Assembly (NCBI GenBank): GCA_947176675.1
Contig: CAMWRN010000181.1
Span: 1 to 5,487, forward strand
DNA length: 5,487 nucleotides
Reading direction: 5' to 3'
Source: an uncultured Clostridia bacterium
GTDB taxonomy: Bacteria > Bacillota > Clostridia > Oscillospirales > Ruminococcaceae
Part shown: piece after piece, positions 1 through 5,487 of the stretch
Layout of the letters: every line of letters begins with the position of its first letter
Numbering within the stretch: the stretch's first letter is position 1
Translations under genes and position numbers: made by a program
Notes under the pieces: generated by a model
The model's input: the letters and a program-made list of their open reading frames with translations, nothing else
What the model was told of the DNA's origin: nothing
The model's database searches: none

Positions 1-1
1 C

Positions 2-67
2 TGGTATATTGTCAAGGGATTGCTTAAATATAGAAATCTCAAATATTTTTTTCTGCAAAAAATTTGA
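2..67 (+). CDS. C-terminal tail of an upstream gene, probably a glycosyltransferase (partial)
   Basis: An open frame enters from the left edge and runs for 21 codons to a TGA at 65-67. The visible residues are rich in Lys, Arg, Tyr, Phe and Leu (for example KGLLKYRNLKYFF). This resembles the basic, aromatic C-terminal tails of the two complete glycosyltransferases in the window, which end in IRFKIKVLLRNI and FRYLYFKFLILRNKL. Such tails are plausible for enzymes resting on the inner membrane surface. The next gene starts 33 bases downstream in the same frame, and its Shine-Dalgarno sequence abuts this stop codon, as expected inside an operon. The other forward frame examined (from base 1) stops by base 27. 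No domain is visible, so the glycosyltransferase assignment is an inference from tail composition and position only. Confidence 0.5.
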   Translation, partial: WYIVKGLLKYRNLKYFFLQKI

Positions 68-104
68 AAGGAGCATCGGTATTTATCCGATGATAAGTAT
101 ATGA
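67..104 (+). promoter_or_regulatory. Ribosome binding site of glycosyltransferase A, separated from its start by a hairpin
   Basis: AAAGGAG at 67-73 is a strong Shine-Dalgarno sequence, but it lies 27 bases before the ATG at 101, too far for normal initiation. Between them CATCGG (74-79) and CCGATG (87-92) form a perfect 6-bp stem with a 7-base loop (TATTTAT). If the stem folds, the Shine-Dalgarno sequence is brought to about 8 bases (93-100) from the ATG, close to the optimum. A competing reading is that a four-codon ORF starting at 90 is translated, with its TGA (102-104) overlapping the ATG at 101. The sequence elements are seen directly; their use in translation is inferred. Confidence 0.5.
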
Positions 105-1024
105 GTGTTCCAAAGGTTTGTGTGCTGATGAGTACATATAACGGTGAGAAATTTTTAAGGCAGCAGTTGGAAAGTGTTTTAAATCAACAGGGTGTTGTTG
201 TTGAACTGCATATCAGAGATGACGGATCGCAGGATTCAACTGTTAATATATTAAATGAATTTTCATATGAACACAGTAATATCAGCTATTATAGCGGAGA
301 AAAAAATTTGGGTCCGTGCGGATCTTTTTTTGAATTAATGTGTGCTGAGCATGATGCTGATTTTTATGCATTATCAGATCAAGATGACGTGTGGGATAAA
401 GATAAATTATTATGTGCTGTTAATAAGTTGAAATTGTTACCGCAGGATAAGCCCGCATTATATCATTCAAATCTGAGAATTGTAGATAGTAATGAAAACT
501 TTATAAGAATTTCGCATGCTCATCCTAAGGCTTTAGGCGCTGAATATTCCTATTTGGCAGAAAGTCTTGTGACAGGATGCACAGCAGTATATAACAAGGC
601 TCTTGCAAAAATAATTGCAGACATTAAACCAAAGAAATTTTCAATGCACGATACATGGCTGTATATGGTCGCTTCCATTTTCGGAAATGTAATATATGAT
701 TTTGAGCCGCATATTAATTACAGGCAGCATGGCGCAAATGTTATTGGAGCAAGAAAAACGAGGTTTGGTCTTGAAAGTTTAAAGAGAGAATTCAAGAAGT
801 ATTTTAATTGGAATGATCAGCATAGTTTTTTTAATGCTCAAATTCTAAAGGATCAATTTGGAGATCTGTTAAATAAAGAGACAAATCAAAAGCTTGACGA
901 ACTTATTAATTATAAAAATAGTTTTGCTTCAACATTTAGATTAGCGGCTGATAAAGATTTTGATTCTGAAAATTTATATCGAAGGATACGTTTTAAGATT
1001 AAAGTATTACTAAGAAATATTTAG
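101..1024 (+). CDS. Family 2 glycosyltransferase A (RgpB-like, probable rhamnosyltransferase)
   Basis: This 307-residue cytoplasmic protein has a GT-A fold catalytic domain of family GT2. It probably transfers a sugar from a nucleotide donor to a growing lipid-linked polysaccharide. The N-terminus carries VLMSTYNGEKFL (8-19), followed by the nucleotide-binding RDDGS motif at 39-43 and SDQDDVW at 92-98, whose acidic residues bind the divalent metal and donor. MHDTW (182-186) and YRQHGANVIG (207-216) are typical of rhamnosyltransferases of the RgpB type. The C-terminal third is helical and charged, ending in a basic tail, with no transmembrane segment. Length fits the family (about 300 residues). 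The start at 101 gives the usual short lead before the MSTYNGE block; an internal Met at 128 would remove the first beta strand. A full dTDP-L-rhamnose cassette downstream makes rhamnose the likely donor sugar, but specificity is inferred. It is a paralogue of the gene at 4445. Confidence 0.88.
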   Translation: MSVPKVCVLMSTYNGEKFLRQQLESVLNQQGVVVELHIRDDGSQDSTVNILNEFSYEHSNISYYSGEKNLGPCGSFFELMCAEHDADFYALSDQDDVWDKDKLLCAVNKLKLLPQDKPALYHSNLRIVDSNENFIRISHAHPKALGAEYSYLAESLVTGCTAVYNKALAKIIADIKPKKFSMHDTWLYMVASIFGNVIYDFEPHINYRQHGANVIGARKTRFGLESLKREFKKYFNWNDQHSFFNAQILKDQFGDLLNKETNQKLDELINYKNSFASTFRLAADKDFDSENLYRRIRFKIKVLLRNI

Positions 1025-1127
1025 CGGCGCGTAAAGAATTACAGCGGCAATTATCTAAATAAATAATCATGCAGTCCAAAAGCGAAATACTGTTGATATG
1101 TATATTTAAAATTACATGGGGGAACGT
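1025..1127. other. AT-rich intergenic gap before the rml cassette
   Basis: This 103-base spacer is the longest gap between genes inside the window. I see no GC-rich stem followed by a T run, so no convincing intrinsic terminator for glycosyltransferase A. I also see no well-spaced pair of -35 and -10 boxes: TTGATA (1093-1098) has no -10 partner at the right distance, and TATATT (1101-1106) lacks a -35. An imperfect inverted repeat, ATGTA at 1098-1102 against TACAT at 1113-1117, has mostly A/T between its arms and could be an operator or chance. The rml genes may have their own promoter here or be read through from upstream; the sequence does not decide. Confidence 0.45.
1118..1127 (+). promoter_or_regulatory. 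rmlA ribosome binding site that decides its start
   Basis: GGGGGA at 1118-1123 lies 4 bases before the ATG at 1128. An in-frame ATG at 1116 would overlap this purine run and has only AT-rich sequence upstream with no Shine-Dalgarno match. Starting at 1128 gives a protein beginning MKGIILAGG, the usual beginning of RmlA enzymes; starting at 1116 would add only MGER. Confidence 0.65.
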
Positions 1128-2006
1128 ATGAAAGGAATAATATTAGCTGGCGGCAAAGGTACACGCCTTTACCCCAATACAATAGCGGTATCCAAACAGT
1201 TGCTTCCGATATATGACAAGCCGCTTATATATTATCCGCTGTCGGTTTTAATGCTTGCGGACATTTGCGAGATCCTTATAATTTCCACACCGGAAGATAC
1301 TCCGAATTACAAAAAGCTGTTTTCTGACGGTTCACAGCTCGGCTTAAAAATAGAATACGCTGTTCAGGATAAACCCCGCGGACTTGCCGACGCGTTTATT
1401 TTAGGGGCCGATTTTATAGGCGGCGACAGCGTTTGTCTGGCATTGGGGGACAACGTTTTTTACGGTCAGTCTTTTTCCAAAACATTGCAGAACGCACGTG
1501 AAAAGTCAGAAAAAGAAGGTGCGGTAATTTTCGGGTATCCCGTAAAAAATCCTCGCGAATTCGGCGTGGTAGAATTTGACGAAAATATGAAAGTGGTTTC
1601 CATTGAGGAAAAACCCGACAAACCGAAATCAAATTATGCTGTTCCGGGACTGTATTTTTACGATAATGATGTTGTTGAAATCGCCAAAAACATAAAACCG
1701 TCGGCACGCGGAGAAATTGAAATAACATCGATAAACAATTATTATTTGGAACAAAAGAAATTAACTGTTGAGCTTTTGGGACGCGGCATGTCATGGCTTG
1801 ACACAGGTTCACCCAAGGGTATGCATAAAGCGGGAGATTTCGTAAAAACCGTTCAGGAAATGCAGGGTTTTTATATATCATGCATTGAAGAAATCGCATG
1901 GAGACGCGGATTTATTGACGGTGATCAATTAAAAAAATTAGGCGAGCAGCTGAAAATGACAGACTACGGAAAATATATTTTATCGCTTGCGGAGGAAAAA
2001 CGATGA
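1128..2006 (+). CDS. rmlA: Glucose-1-phosphate thymidylyltransferase RmlA
   Basis: RmlA (also RfbA) joins glucose-1-phosphate and dTTP to give dTDP-glucose and pyrophosphate, the first step of dTDP-L-rhamnose synthesis, in the cytoplasm. The 292-residue protein matches the family length. Visible motifs in order are LAGGKGTRLYP (6-16) with the catalytic Arg13, SKQLLPIYDKP (22-32) with Lys23, the deoxynucleotide-binding QDKPRGLADAF (80-90), LGDN (106-109) with metal-binding Asp108, EEKP (160-163), SNYAVPGLYFYD (168-179), EIEIT (196-200) and WLDTGS (223-228) with the second metal ligand Asp225. QGFYISCIEEIAWRRGFI (246-263) is the usual C-terminal signature. Two places depart from the common family wording: Pro at 172 where Thr is usual (SNYAVTG), and SPKGMHKAG after the LDTG. 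Its last codons contain the rmlB Shine-Dalgarno sequence, and its stop overlaps the rmlB start (ATGA). The gene is visibly more GC-rich than the glycosyltransferase genes. Confidence 0.97.
   Translation: MKGIILAGGKGTRLYPNTIAVSKQLLPIYDKPLIYYPLSVLMLADICEILIISTPEDTPNYKKLFSDGSQLGLKIEYAVQDKPRGLADAFILGADFIGGDSVCLALGDNVFYGQSFSKTLQNAREKSEKEGAVIFGYPVKNPREFGVVEFDENMKVVSIEEKPDKPKSNYAVPGLYFYDNDVVEIAKNIKPSARGEIEITSINNYYLEQKKLTVELLGRGMSWLDTGSPKGMHKAGDFVKTVQEMQGFYISCIEEIAWRRGFIDGDQLKKLGEQLKMTDYGKYILSLAEEKR
1991..2002 (+). promoter_or_regulatory. rmlB ribosome binding site inside the end of rmlA
   Basis: GGAGGA at 1991-1996 is a strong Shine-Dalgarno sequence with 6 bases (AAAACG) before the rmlB ATG at 2003. 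It sits in the final Glu-Glu-Lys codons of rmlA. Together with the ATGA stop/start overlap it supports this start and coupled translation of the two genes. Confidence 0.8.
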
Positions 2007-3025
2007 CTATAATTGTTACAGGCGGCGCAGGGTTTATCGGTTCAAATTTTATTTTTCATATGCAGAAAAAGTATCCTGACTACCGAATCATCTGCTTGGA
2101 TAAGCTTACATATGCGGGAAATCTGTCTACACTGAAATCGGTAATGGATAACACAAATTTTCGCTTTGTCAAGGCGGATATTTGCGACATAGAAACAGTT
2201 TGCAGATTGTTTGAGGAAGAAAGACCTGATATTGTTGTTAATTTTGCGGCGGAAAGTCATGTTGACCGATCAATTAAAGATCCGGATGTGTTTTTGAAAA
2301 CAAATATTATGGGTACTGCTTCTCTTATGGACGCGTGCAGAAAGTATGGAATAACGCGGTATCATCAGGTTTCTACAGACGAAGTTTACGGTGATTTGCC
2401 GCTTGACAGACCGGATTTGTTTTTTACTGAGAAGACTCCGATCCGTACAAGCAGCCCCTATTCGGCGTCGAAGGCTTCGGCGGATCTGTTGGTCATAGCA
2501 TATAACCGCACATATGGTCTGCCGGTAACAATTTCAAGATGTTCAAACAATTACGGTCCTTATCATTTCCCCGAAAAATTGATACCGCTTATGATAGCAA
2601 ACGCGCTTAACGACAAGCCATTGCCCGTATACGGCAATGGAGAAAATATCCGCGATTGGCTTTATGTTGATGATCACTGCAAGGCGATTGATCTGATTAT
2701 TCATAATGGAAAAGTCGGAGAGGTATACAATATCGGCGGACATAATGAAATGAAAAATATTGATATTGTGAAACTGATCTGCAAAGAACTGAACAAACCG
2801 GAAAGCCTTATCACCTATGTTGCAGACCGCAAGGGACATGATATGCGGTATGCTATTGATCCAACAAAAATTCACAATGAACTTGGTTGGCTTCCCGAAA
2901 CAAAATTTTCAGACGGTATTAAAAAAACGATAAAATGGTATCTTGAAAACCGTGAATGGTGGGAAGAAATTATCAGCGGTGAATATCGAAATTATTATGA
3001 AAAAATGTATGGTGCAAAAGTATGA
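2003..3025 (+). CDS. rmlB: dTDP-glucose 4,6-dehydratase RmlB
   Basis: RmlB (RfbB) uses a tightly bound NAD+ to convert dTDP-glucose into dTDP-4-keto-6-deoxyglucose, the second step of the pathway. It is a 340-residue extended short-chain dehydrogenase/reductase, the normal family length. The Rossmann motif TGGAGFIG is at 6-13, LDKLTYAGN at 32-40 is the NAD-binding strand of dehydratases, and AAESHVDRS is at 82-90. The dehydratase signature STDEVYG (124-130) supplies the catalytic Asp126 and Glu127. YSASK (153-157) supplies Tyr153 and Lys157. SNNYGPYHFPEKLIPL (181-196) and NIRDWLYVDDH (215-225) form the sugar-nucleotide pocket. All key residues are present, so the enzyme should be active. It overlaps rmlA and rmlD by 4 bases on each side. 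Confidence 0.98.
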   Translation: MTIIVTGGAGFIGSNFIFHMQKKYPDYRIICLDKLTYAGNLSTLKSVMDNTNFRFVKADICDIETVCRLFEEERPDIVVNFAAESHVDRSIKDPDVFLKTNIMGTASLMDACRKYGITRYHQVSTDEVYGDLPLDRPDLFFTEKTPIRTSSPYSASKASADLLVIAYNRTYGLPVTISRCSNNYGPYHFPEKLIPLMIANALNDKPLPVYGNGENIRDWLYVDDHCKAIDLIIHNGKVGEVYNIGGHNEMKNIDIVKLICKELNKPESLITYVADRKGHDMRYAIDPTKIHNELGWLPETKFSDGIKKTIKWYLENREWWEEIISGEYRNYYEKMYGAKV

Positions 3026-3897
3026 AAATAATTGTTACGGGAGCACACGGACAGCTTGGTTCGGATGTTTTGGCAGAGTTGAAAAAGCGCAGTCACAATG
3101 TGCTCGGAATCGATATTGACGAGCTTGATATTACCGATAAAAATGCAGTTGAAAAATTTATTTTAAATGAAGCTCCCGATGTGGTAATTCACTGTGCGGC
3201 ATGGACCGCGGTAGACGCAGCAGAAACTCCTGAAAACCAAAACAAGGTTTATGCGGTGAATTATGAGGGTACGAAAAATATTGCTGAAATCTGCAAAATG
3301 ATCGGCTGCAAAATGATATATATAAGCACTGATTATGTTTTTGACGGGAGTGGCAATACTCCTTGGAAAGCCGACTGCAAAAGCTTTAAACCGCTTGGTA
3401 TTTACGGAGATTCAAAATTAAAGGGAGAACTTGCAGTATCGGAAAATCTAAAAAAATATTTTATTGTAAGAATTTCATGGGTATTTGGTTTGCACGGAAA
3501 TAATTTTGTGAAAACCATGTTGAATATTAGGAAAAAATACAATTCGGTGCGGGTTGTGAACGACCAGATCGGCACACCGACATATACCCGCGATCTGGCG
3601 GTATTGCTTGCTGATATGACTGAAAGCGAAAAATACGGTTTTTACCATGCCTCAAACGAAGGCGGCTACATAAGCTGGTACGATTTTGCATGTGAGATTT
3701 TCAGGCAGACAGGGGACACTATCAAGGTTATTTCCGTTACAACGGAGGAATACGGATTGTCAAAAGCTGCACGTCCACAAAATAGCAGATTGGATAAAAG
3801 CAAGCTTTCCGAAAGTGGATTTAAACCTCTTCCCCATTGGAAAGACGCATTGAAAAGATACTTGGAGGAACTTAATAATGAGTCAGATCAAAGTTGA
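3022..3897 (+). CDS. rmlD: dTDP-4-dehydrorhamnose reductase RmlD
   Basis: RmlD (RfbD) carries out the last step, NAD(P)H-dependent reduction of dTDP-4-keto-L-rhamnose to dTDP-L-rhamnose. The 291-residue protein has the Rossmann motif TGAHGQLG (6-13), LDITD (35-39), CAAWTAVDAAE (58-68), STDYVFDG (102-109), the catalytic pair Tyr128 and Lys132 in YGDSK (128-132), ISWVFG (151-156), DQIGTPTYTRDLA (181-193) and RPQNSRLD (251-258). These are the standard signatures in the standard order. Its start overlaps the rmlB stop as ATGA. Only a weak GGTG (3011-3014) lies upstream, so translation probably depends on ribosomes ending rmlB. The last seven codons overlap the start of rmlC. Here rmlD comes before rmlC, although RmlC acts earlier in the pathway; rml gene order is known to vary. 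Confidence 0.97.
   Translation: MKIIVTGAHGQLGSDVLAELKKRSHNVLGIDIDELDITDKNAVEKFILNEAPDVVIHCAAWTAVDAAETPENQNKVYAVNYEGTKNIAEICKMIGCKMIYISTDYVFDGSGNTPWKADCKSFKPLGIYGDSKLKGELAVSENLKKYFIVRISWVFGLHGNNFVKTMLNIRKKYNSVRVVNDQIGTPTYTRDLAVLLADMTESEKYGFYHASNEGGYISWYDFACEIFRQTGDTIKVISVTTEEYGLSKAARPQNSRLDKSKLSESGFKPLPHWKDALKRYLEELNNESDQS
3864..3877 (+). promoter_or_regulatory. rmlC ribosome binding site inside the end of rmlD
   Basis: GGAGGAA at 3864-3870 lies 7 bases before the ATG at 3878, within the rmlD codons for Leu-Glu-Glu-Leu. This strong, well-spaced site fixes the rmlC start even though it creates a 20-base overlap with rmlD in another frame. Confidence 0.8.
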
Positions 3898-4420
3898 AAA
3901 ATGTCCGATTGAAGGATTGTACGTAATCGAACCAACGGTTCACAGAGACAGCCGCGGATATTTTATGGAGACTTACAATAAGCGTGATTTTGAAGAATTC
4001 GGTTTGAATATGAATTTTGTTCAGGATAATCAAAGTATGTCATCGAAAGGCGTACTGCGCGGGTTACACTTTCAGAAAAATCATCCGCAGGGAAAGCTGG
4101 TTCGAGTAATAAAGGGAGAGGTTTTTGATGTGGCGGTGGATATACGTCATGGCAGTGATACCTTTGGAAAATGGTATGGCGTAAGGCTTTCTGAGGAAAA
4201 TAAAAAACAATTTTATATTTCAGAGGGTTTTGCTCACGGTTTTTTGGTACTTAGCGATATTGCGGAATTTTGTTATAAATGTACTGATTTTTACTGTCCG
4301 GATGACGAGGACGGAATTGCTTGGAATGATCCTGATATTGGTATTGAATGGAACTTTGACGGTAAGATATTTCTTAGTGAAAAGGATAAAAAATGGAGTG
4401 GTTTAAAAATAAAATTTTAA
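3878..4420 (+). CDS. rmlC: dTDP-4-dehydrorhamnose 3,5-epimerase RmlC
   Basis: RmlC (RfbC) epimerises C3 and C5 of dTDP-4-keto-6-deoxyglucose, giving the L-rhamno form that RmlD reduces. It is a small cupin (beta-barrel) enzyme that acts as a dimer; 180 residues is typical. Signatures are DSRGYFMETYN (24-34), FVQDNQSMSSKGVLRGLHFQ (47-66) containing the catalytic His64, QGKLVRVIKGEVFDVAVDIR (71-90), the substrate-contacting ISEGFAHGF (114-122), and FCYKCTDFY (131-139) with the catalytic Tyr133. Asp170 lies where the family has the Asp that pairs with the active-site His. No key residue is missing. The gene overlaps rmlD by 20 bases and is followed after 24 bases by glycosyltransferase B, so the two are probably cotranscribed. 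Confidence 0.97.
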   Translation: MSQIKVEKCPIEGLYVIEPTVHRDSRGYFMETYNKRDFEEFGLNMNFVQDNQSMSSKGVLRGLHFQKNHPQGKLVRVIKGEVFDVAVDIRHGSDTFGKWYGVRLSEENKKQFYISEGFAHGFLVLSDIAEFCYKCTDFYCPDDEDGIAWNDPDIGIEWNFDGKIFLSEKDKKWSGLKIKF

Positions 4421-4433
4421 TTTCTCATTTAAT

Positions 4434-4444
4434 AAGGTGAACAA
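4434..4444 (+). promoter_or_regulatory. Ribosome binding site of glycosyltransferase B
   Basis: AAGGTGA at 4434-4440 lies 4 bases before the ATG at 4445. The 24-base gap after rmlC is too short to hold a separate promoter and shows no terminator, so this gene most likely belongs to the rml transcript. Confidence 0.65.
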
Positions 4445-5350
4445 ATGAAGGTAACAATTTTAATGTCTACATATAACGGTGAAAAATATTTGTCTGAACA
4501 GCTTGAAAGTATTTTTGCACAGTCTTATCCGAATATTTCGATTTTGGTCAGAGATGACGAATCAAGTGATAAGACGCAGGAAATTTTAAGGAAATATGCG
4601 AATGAAGGTAAATTAAACTGGTATACCGGAAAAAATTTAGGGTGTGCAAAAAGCTTTTGGCATTTGCTTTGTAATTGTGAACAAGCTGATTATTACGCGT
4701 TTTGCGATCAGGACGATGTATGGGATAGCGATAAGATCAAAATTGCGGTCGAGATGCTGAATAAGGAAAATAAAGATATTCCGCTGCTTTATTGCGGTAA
4801 GGTTCGCGCAACAGATAAAGACCTTAATTTTAAATATGAATTTTTGGACGAAAATTTTCCGATAGATTACCCACATTCGCTTGTCAGGAATATTGCTCCG
4901 GGCTGCAGTTATGTTTTTAATGATAAGTTAAGAGAAATTCTCAAACAATATGACTGCAATAAATATGGAATCGATATTCATGACTGGATGGTTTACAGGA
5001 TTGCAGCTTGTTTTGGAAAAGTTATTTTTGACGAGCAAACTCATATGTGCTATCGTCAGCATGAAAATAATGCTATCGGAGCAGTTCCGCAAGGATTTTT
5101 TGGAGGAATCACTTTACTCAAACGTTTTTTATTCGGAAAACTCAACAATACAAGATCATTAAATGCTCAAAGATTGGAAGAATGCTATAGTGGACAGATG
5201 AGTGAAAAAAATAGATACATTACTCATGTTGTGGCACATTATATGGATAGCTTTAAAAATAAATCAGTTTTTTTAAAATCTGTTGATTTTAAATTTAATG
5301 GATTTAGGTATTTGTATTTTAAATTTTTAATTTTAAGAAACAAGTTATAG
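4445..5350 (+). CDS. Family 2 glycosyltransferase B (RgpB-like, probable rhamnosyltransferase)
   Basis: This 301-residue GT-A fold enzyme of family GT2 is a paralogue of the gene at 101. Shared landmarks are ILMSTYNGEKYL (5-16), RDDES (36-40), NLG (64-66), CDQDDVW (87-93) with the metal-binding acidic residues, HDWM (179-182) and YRQHENNAIG (203-212). It is expected to add a sugar, probably L-rhamnose from the adjacent pathway, to a polysaccharide intermediate on the cytoplasmic side of the membrane. Donor and linkage are inferred. Compared with gene A, Gly of RDDGS is Glu here and Gly of YRQHG is Glu, so acceptor or donor preference may differ. The C-terminus is rich in Phe, Tyr, Lys and Arg (276-301), which suggests peripheral membrane contact; there is no clear transmembrane helix. 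It is AT-rich like gene A, unlike the rml genes just before it. Confidence 0.88.
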   Translation: MKVTILMSTYNGEKYLSEQLESIFAQSYPNISILVRDDESSDKTQEILRKYANEGKLNWYTGKNLGCAKSFWHLLCNCEQADYYAFCDQDDVWDSDKIKIAVEMLNKENKDIPLLYCGKVRATDKDLNFKYEFLDENFPIDYPHSLVRNIAPGCSYVFNDKLREILKQYDCNKYGIDIHDWMVYRIAACFGKVIFDEQTHMCYRQHENNAIGAVPQGFFGGITLLKRFLFGKLNNTRSLNAQRLEECYSGQMSEKNRYITHVVAHYMDSFKNKSVFLKSVDFKFNGFRYLYFKFLILRNKL

Positions 5351-5487
5351 TCTATTGTCCTAAATAATTTCAAGATTGAGATCAAGTGAAAATTTAGTGA
5401 TAAGGATAAGCGATGGGATAACTTATATAATATAGCCTGCAAATAAAAATCAAGTCCTAAAAAGCATAGTTTACAAATAATTAACAA
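5351..5487. other. AT-rich 3' non-coding stretch
   Basis: After the TAG of glycosyltransferase B the remaining 137 bases hold no supportable ORF on either strand. I see no GC-rich hairpin with a T run, so no terminator can be called. A perfect TATAAT lies at 5426-5431, but no -35-like hexamer occurs 16-18 bases upstream and there is no TGn extension, so it is only a weak promoter candidate in very AT-rich DNA. The 8-base word GTCCTAAA occurs twice (5357-5364 and 5454-5461), probably by chance. The next gene, if any, starts beyond the window. Confidence 0.4.

Noticed and set aside
1116..1127. Upstream ATG at 1116 as the rmlA start
   Set aside because: It overlaps the GGGGGA ribosome binding site and has no Shine-Dalgarno sequence of its own; the added MGER residues are not a family feature.
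1414..1899. 161-codon open frame on the - strand inside rmlA
   Set aside because: It is antisense to a fully supported rmlA, its composition is unlike a folded protein (many Arg, Pro, Cys and Phe in odd runs), and it has no recognisable motif.
2042..2875. Two - strand open frames (2042-2260 and 2543-2875) inside rmlB
   Set aside because: Both are antisense shadows of rmlB, which carries every expected dehydratase motif in the + frame.
4637..5162. Short open frames inside glycosyltransferase B (- strand 4637-4876, + strand 4950-5162)
   Set aside because: Both lie wholly within a well-supported GT2 gene in other frames and show no motifs or ribosome binding sites worth calling.
5426..5431. 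Perfect TATAAT as a promoter for a downstream gene
   Set aside because: No matching -35 box or TGn extension is present, and the surrounding DNA is so AT-rich that a chance match is likely.
5239..5487. 82-codon open frame on the - strand at the right edge
   Set aside because: It begins at the window edge with a non-ATG codon, overlaps the end of glycosyltransferase B antisense, and is a Leu/Lys/Ile/Phe-rich translation expected from AT-rich DNA. A real gene cannot be excluded without more flank.
1..5487. tRNA, rRNA, CRISPR array, insertion sequence or phage elements
   Set aside because: Almost all bases are accounted for by polysaccharide genes; I found no repeated spacer structure, transposase motif, terminal inverted repeats or tRNA-like cloverleaf in the short gaps.

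Overview
The window is part of a bacterial polysaccharide-biosynthesis locus, all on the + strand and densely packed. It holds a complete dTDP-L-rhamnose cassette (rmlA, rmlB, rmlD, rmlC) flanked on each side by a family 2 glycosyltransferase of the rhamnosyltransferase (RgpB-like) kind. Low GC content, strong GGAGG-type ribosome binding sites and overlapping genes suggest a Bacillota organism, probably a Clostridia-type anaerobe. That is an inference from style and protein flavour, not a species identification.

Layout: bases 2-67 are the last 21 codons of an upstream gene whose basic, aromatic tail looks like the end of another glycosyltransferase. Glycosyltransferase A follows (101-1024) behind an unusual leader in which a hairpin lies between the Shine-Dalgarno sequence and the start codon. 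A 103-base AT-rich gap (1025-1127) precedes rmlA (1128-2006). From there rmlA/rmlB and rmlB/rmlD overlap by 4 bases, and rmlD/rmlC by 20 bases. Glycosyltransferase B (4445-5350) follows rmlC after 24 bases. The last 137 bases are AT-rich and show no supportable gene or clear terminator.

How the genes work together: RmlA makes dTDP-glucose from glucose-1-phosphate and dTTP. RmlB converts it to the 4-keto-6-deoxy sugar, RmlC epimerises C3 and C5, and RmlD reduces C4 to give dTDP-L-rhamnose. The flanking glycosyltransferases are good candidates to transfer rhamnose (or another sugar) onto a lipid-linked cell-wall polysaccharide, capsule or exopolysaccharide at the inner face of the membrane. Their exact donors and linkages cannot be read from sequence.

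The enzymes are familiar and I see no new biological system. The points worth a second look are the hairpin-spaced ribosome binding site of glycosyltransferase A, the paralogous glycosyltransferases bracketing the cassette (with motif changes in B), and the compositional difference between the glycosyltransferase genes and the rml genes.
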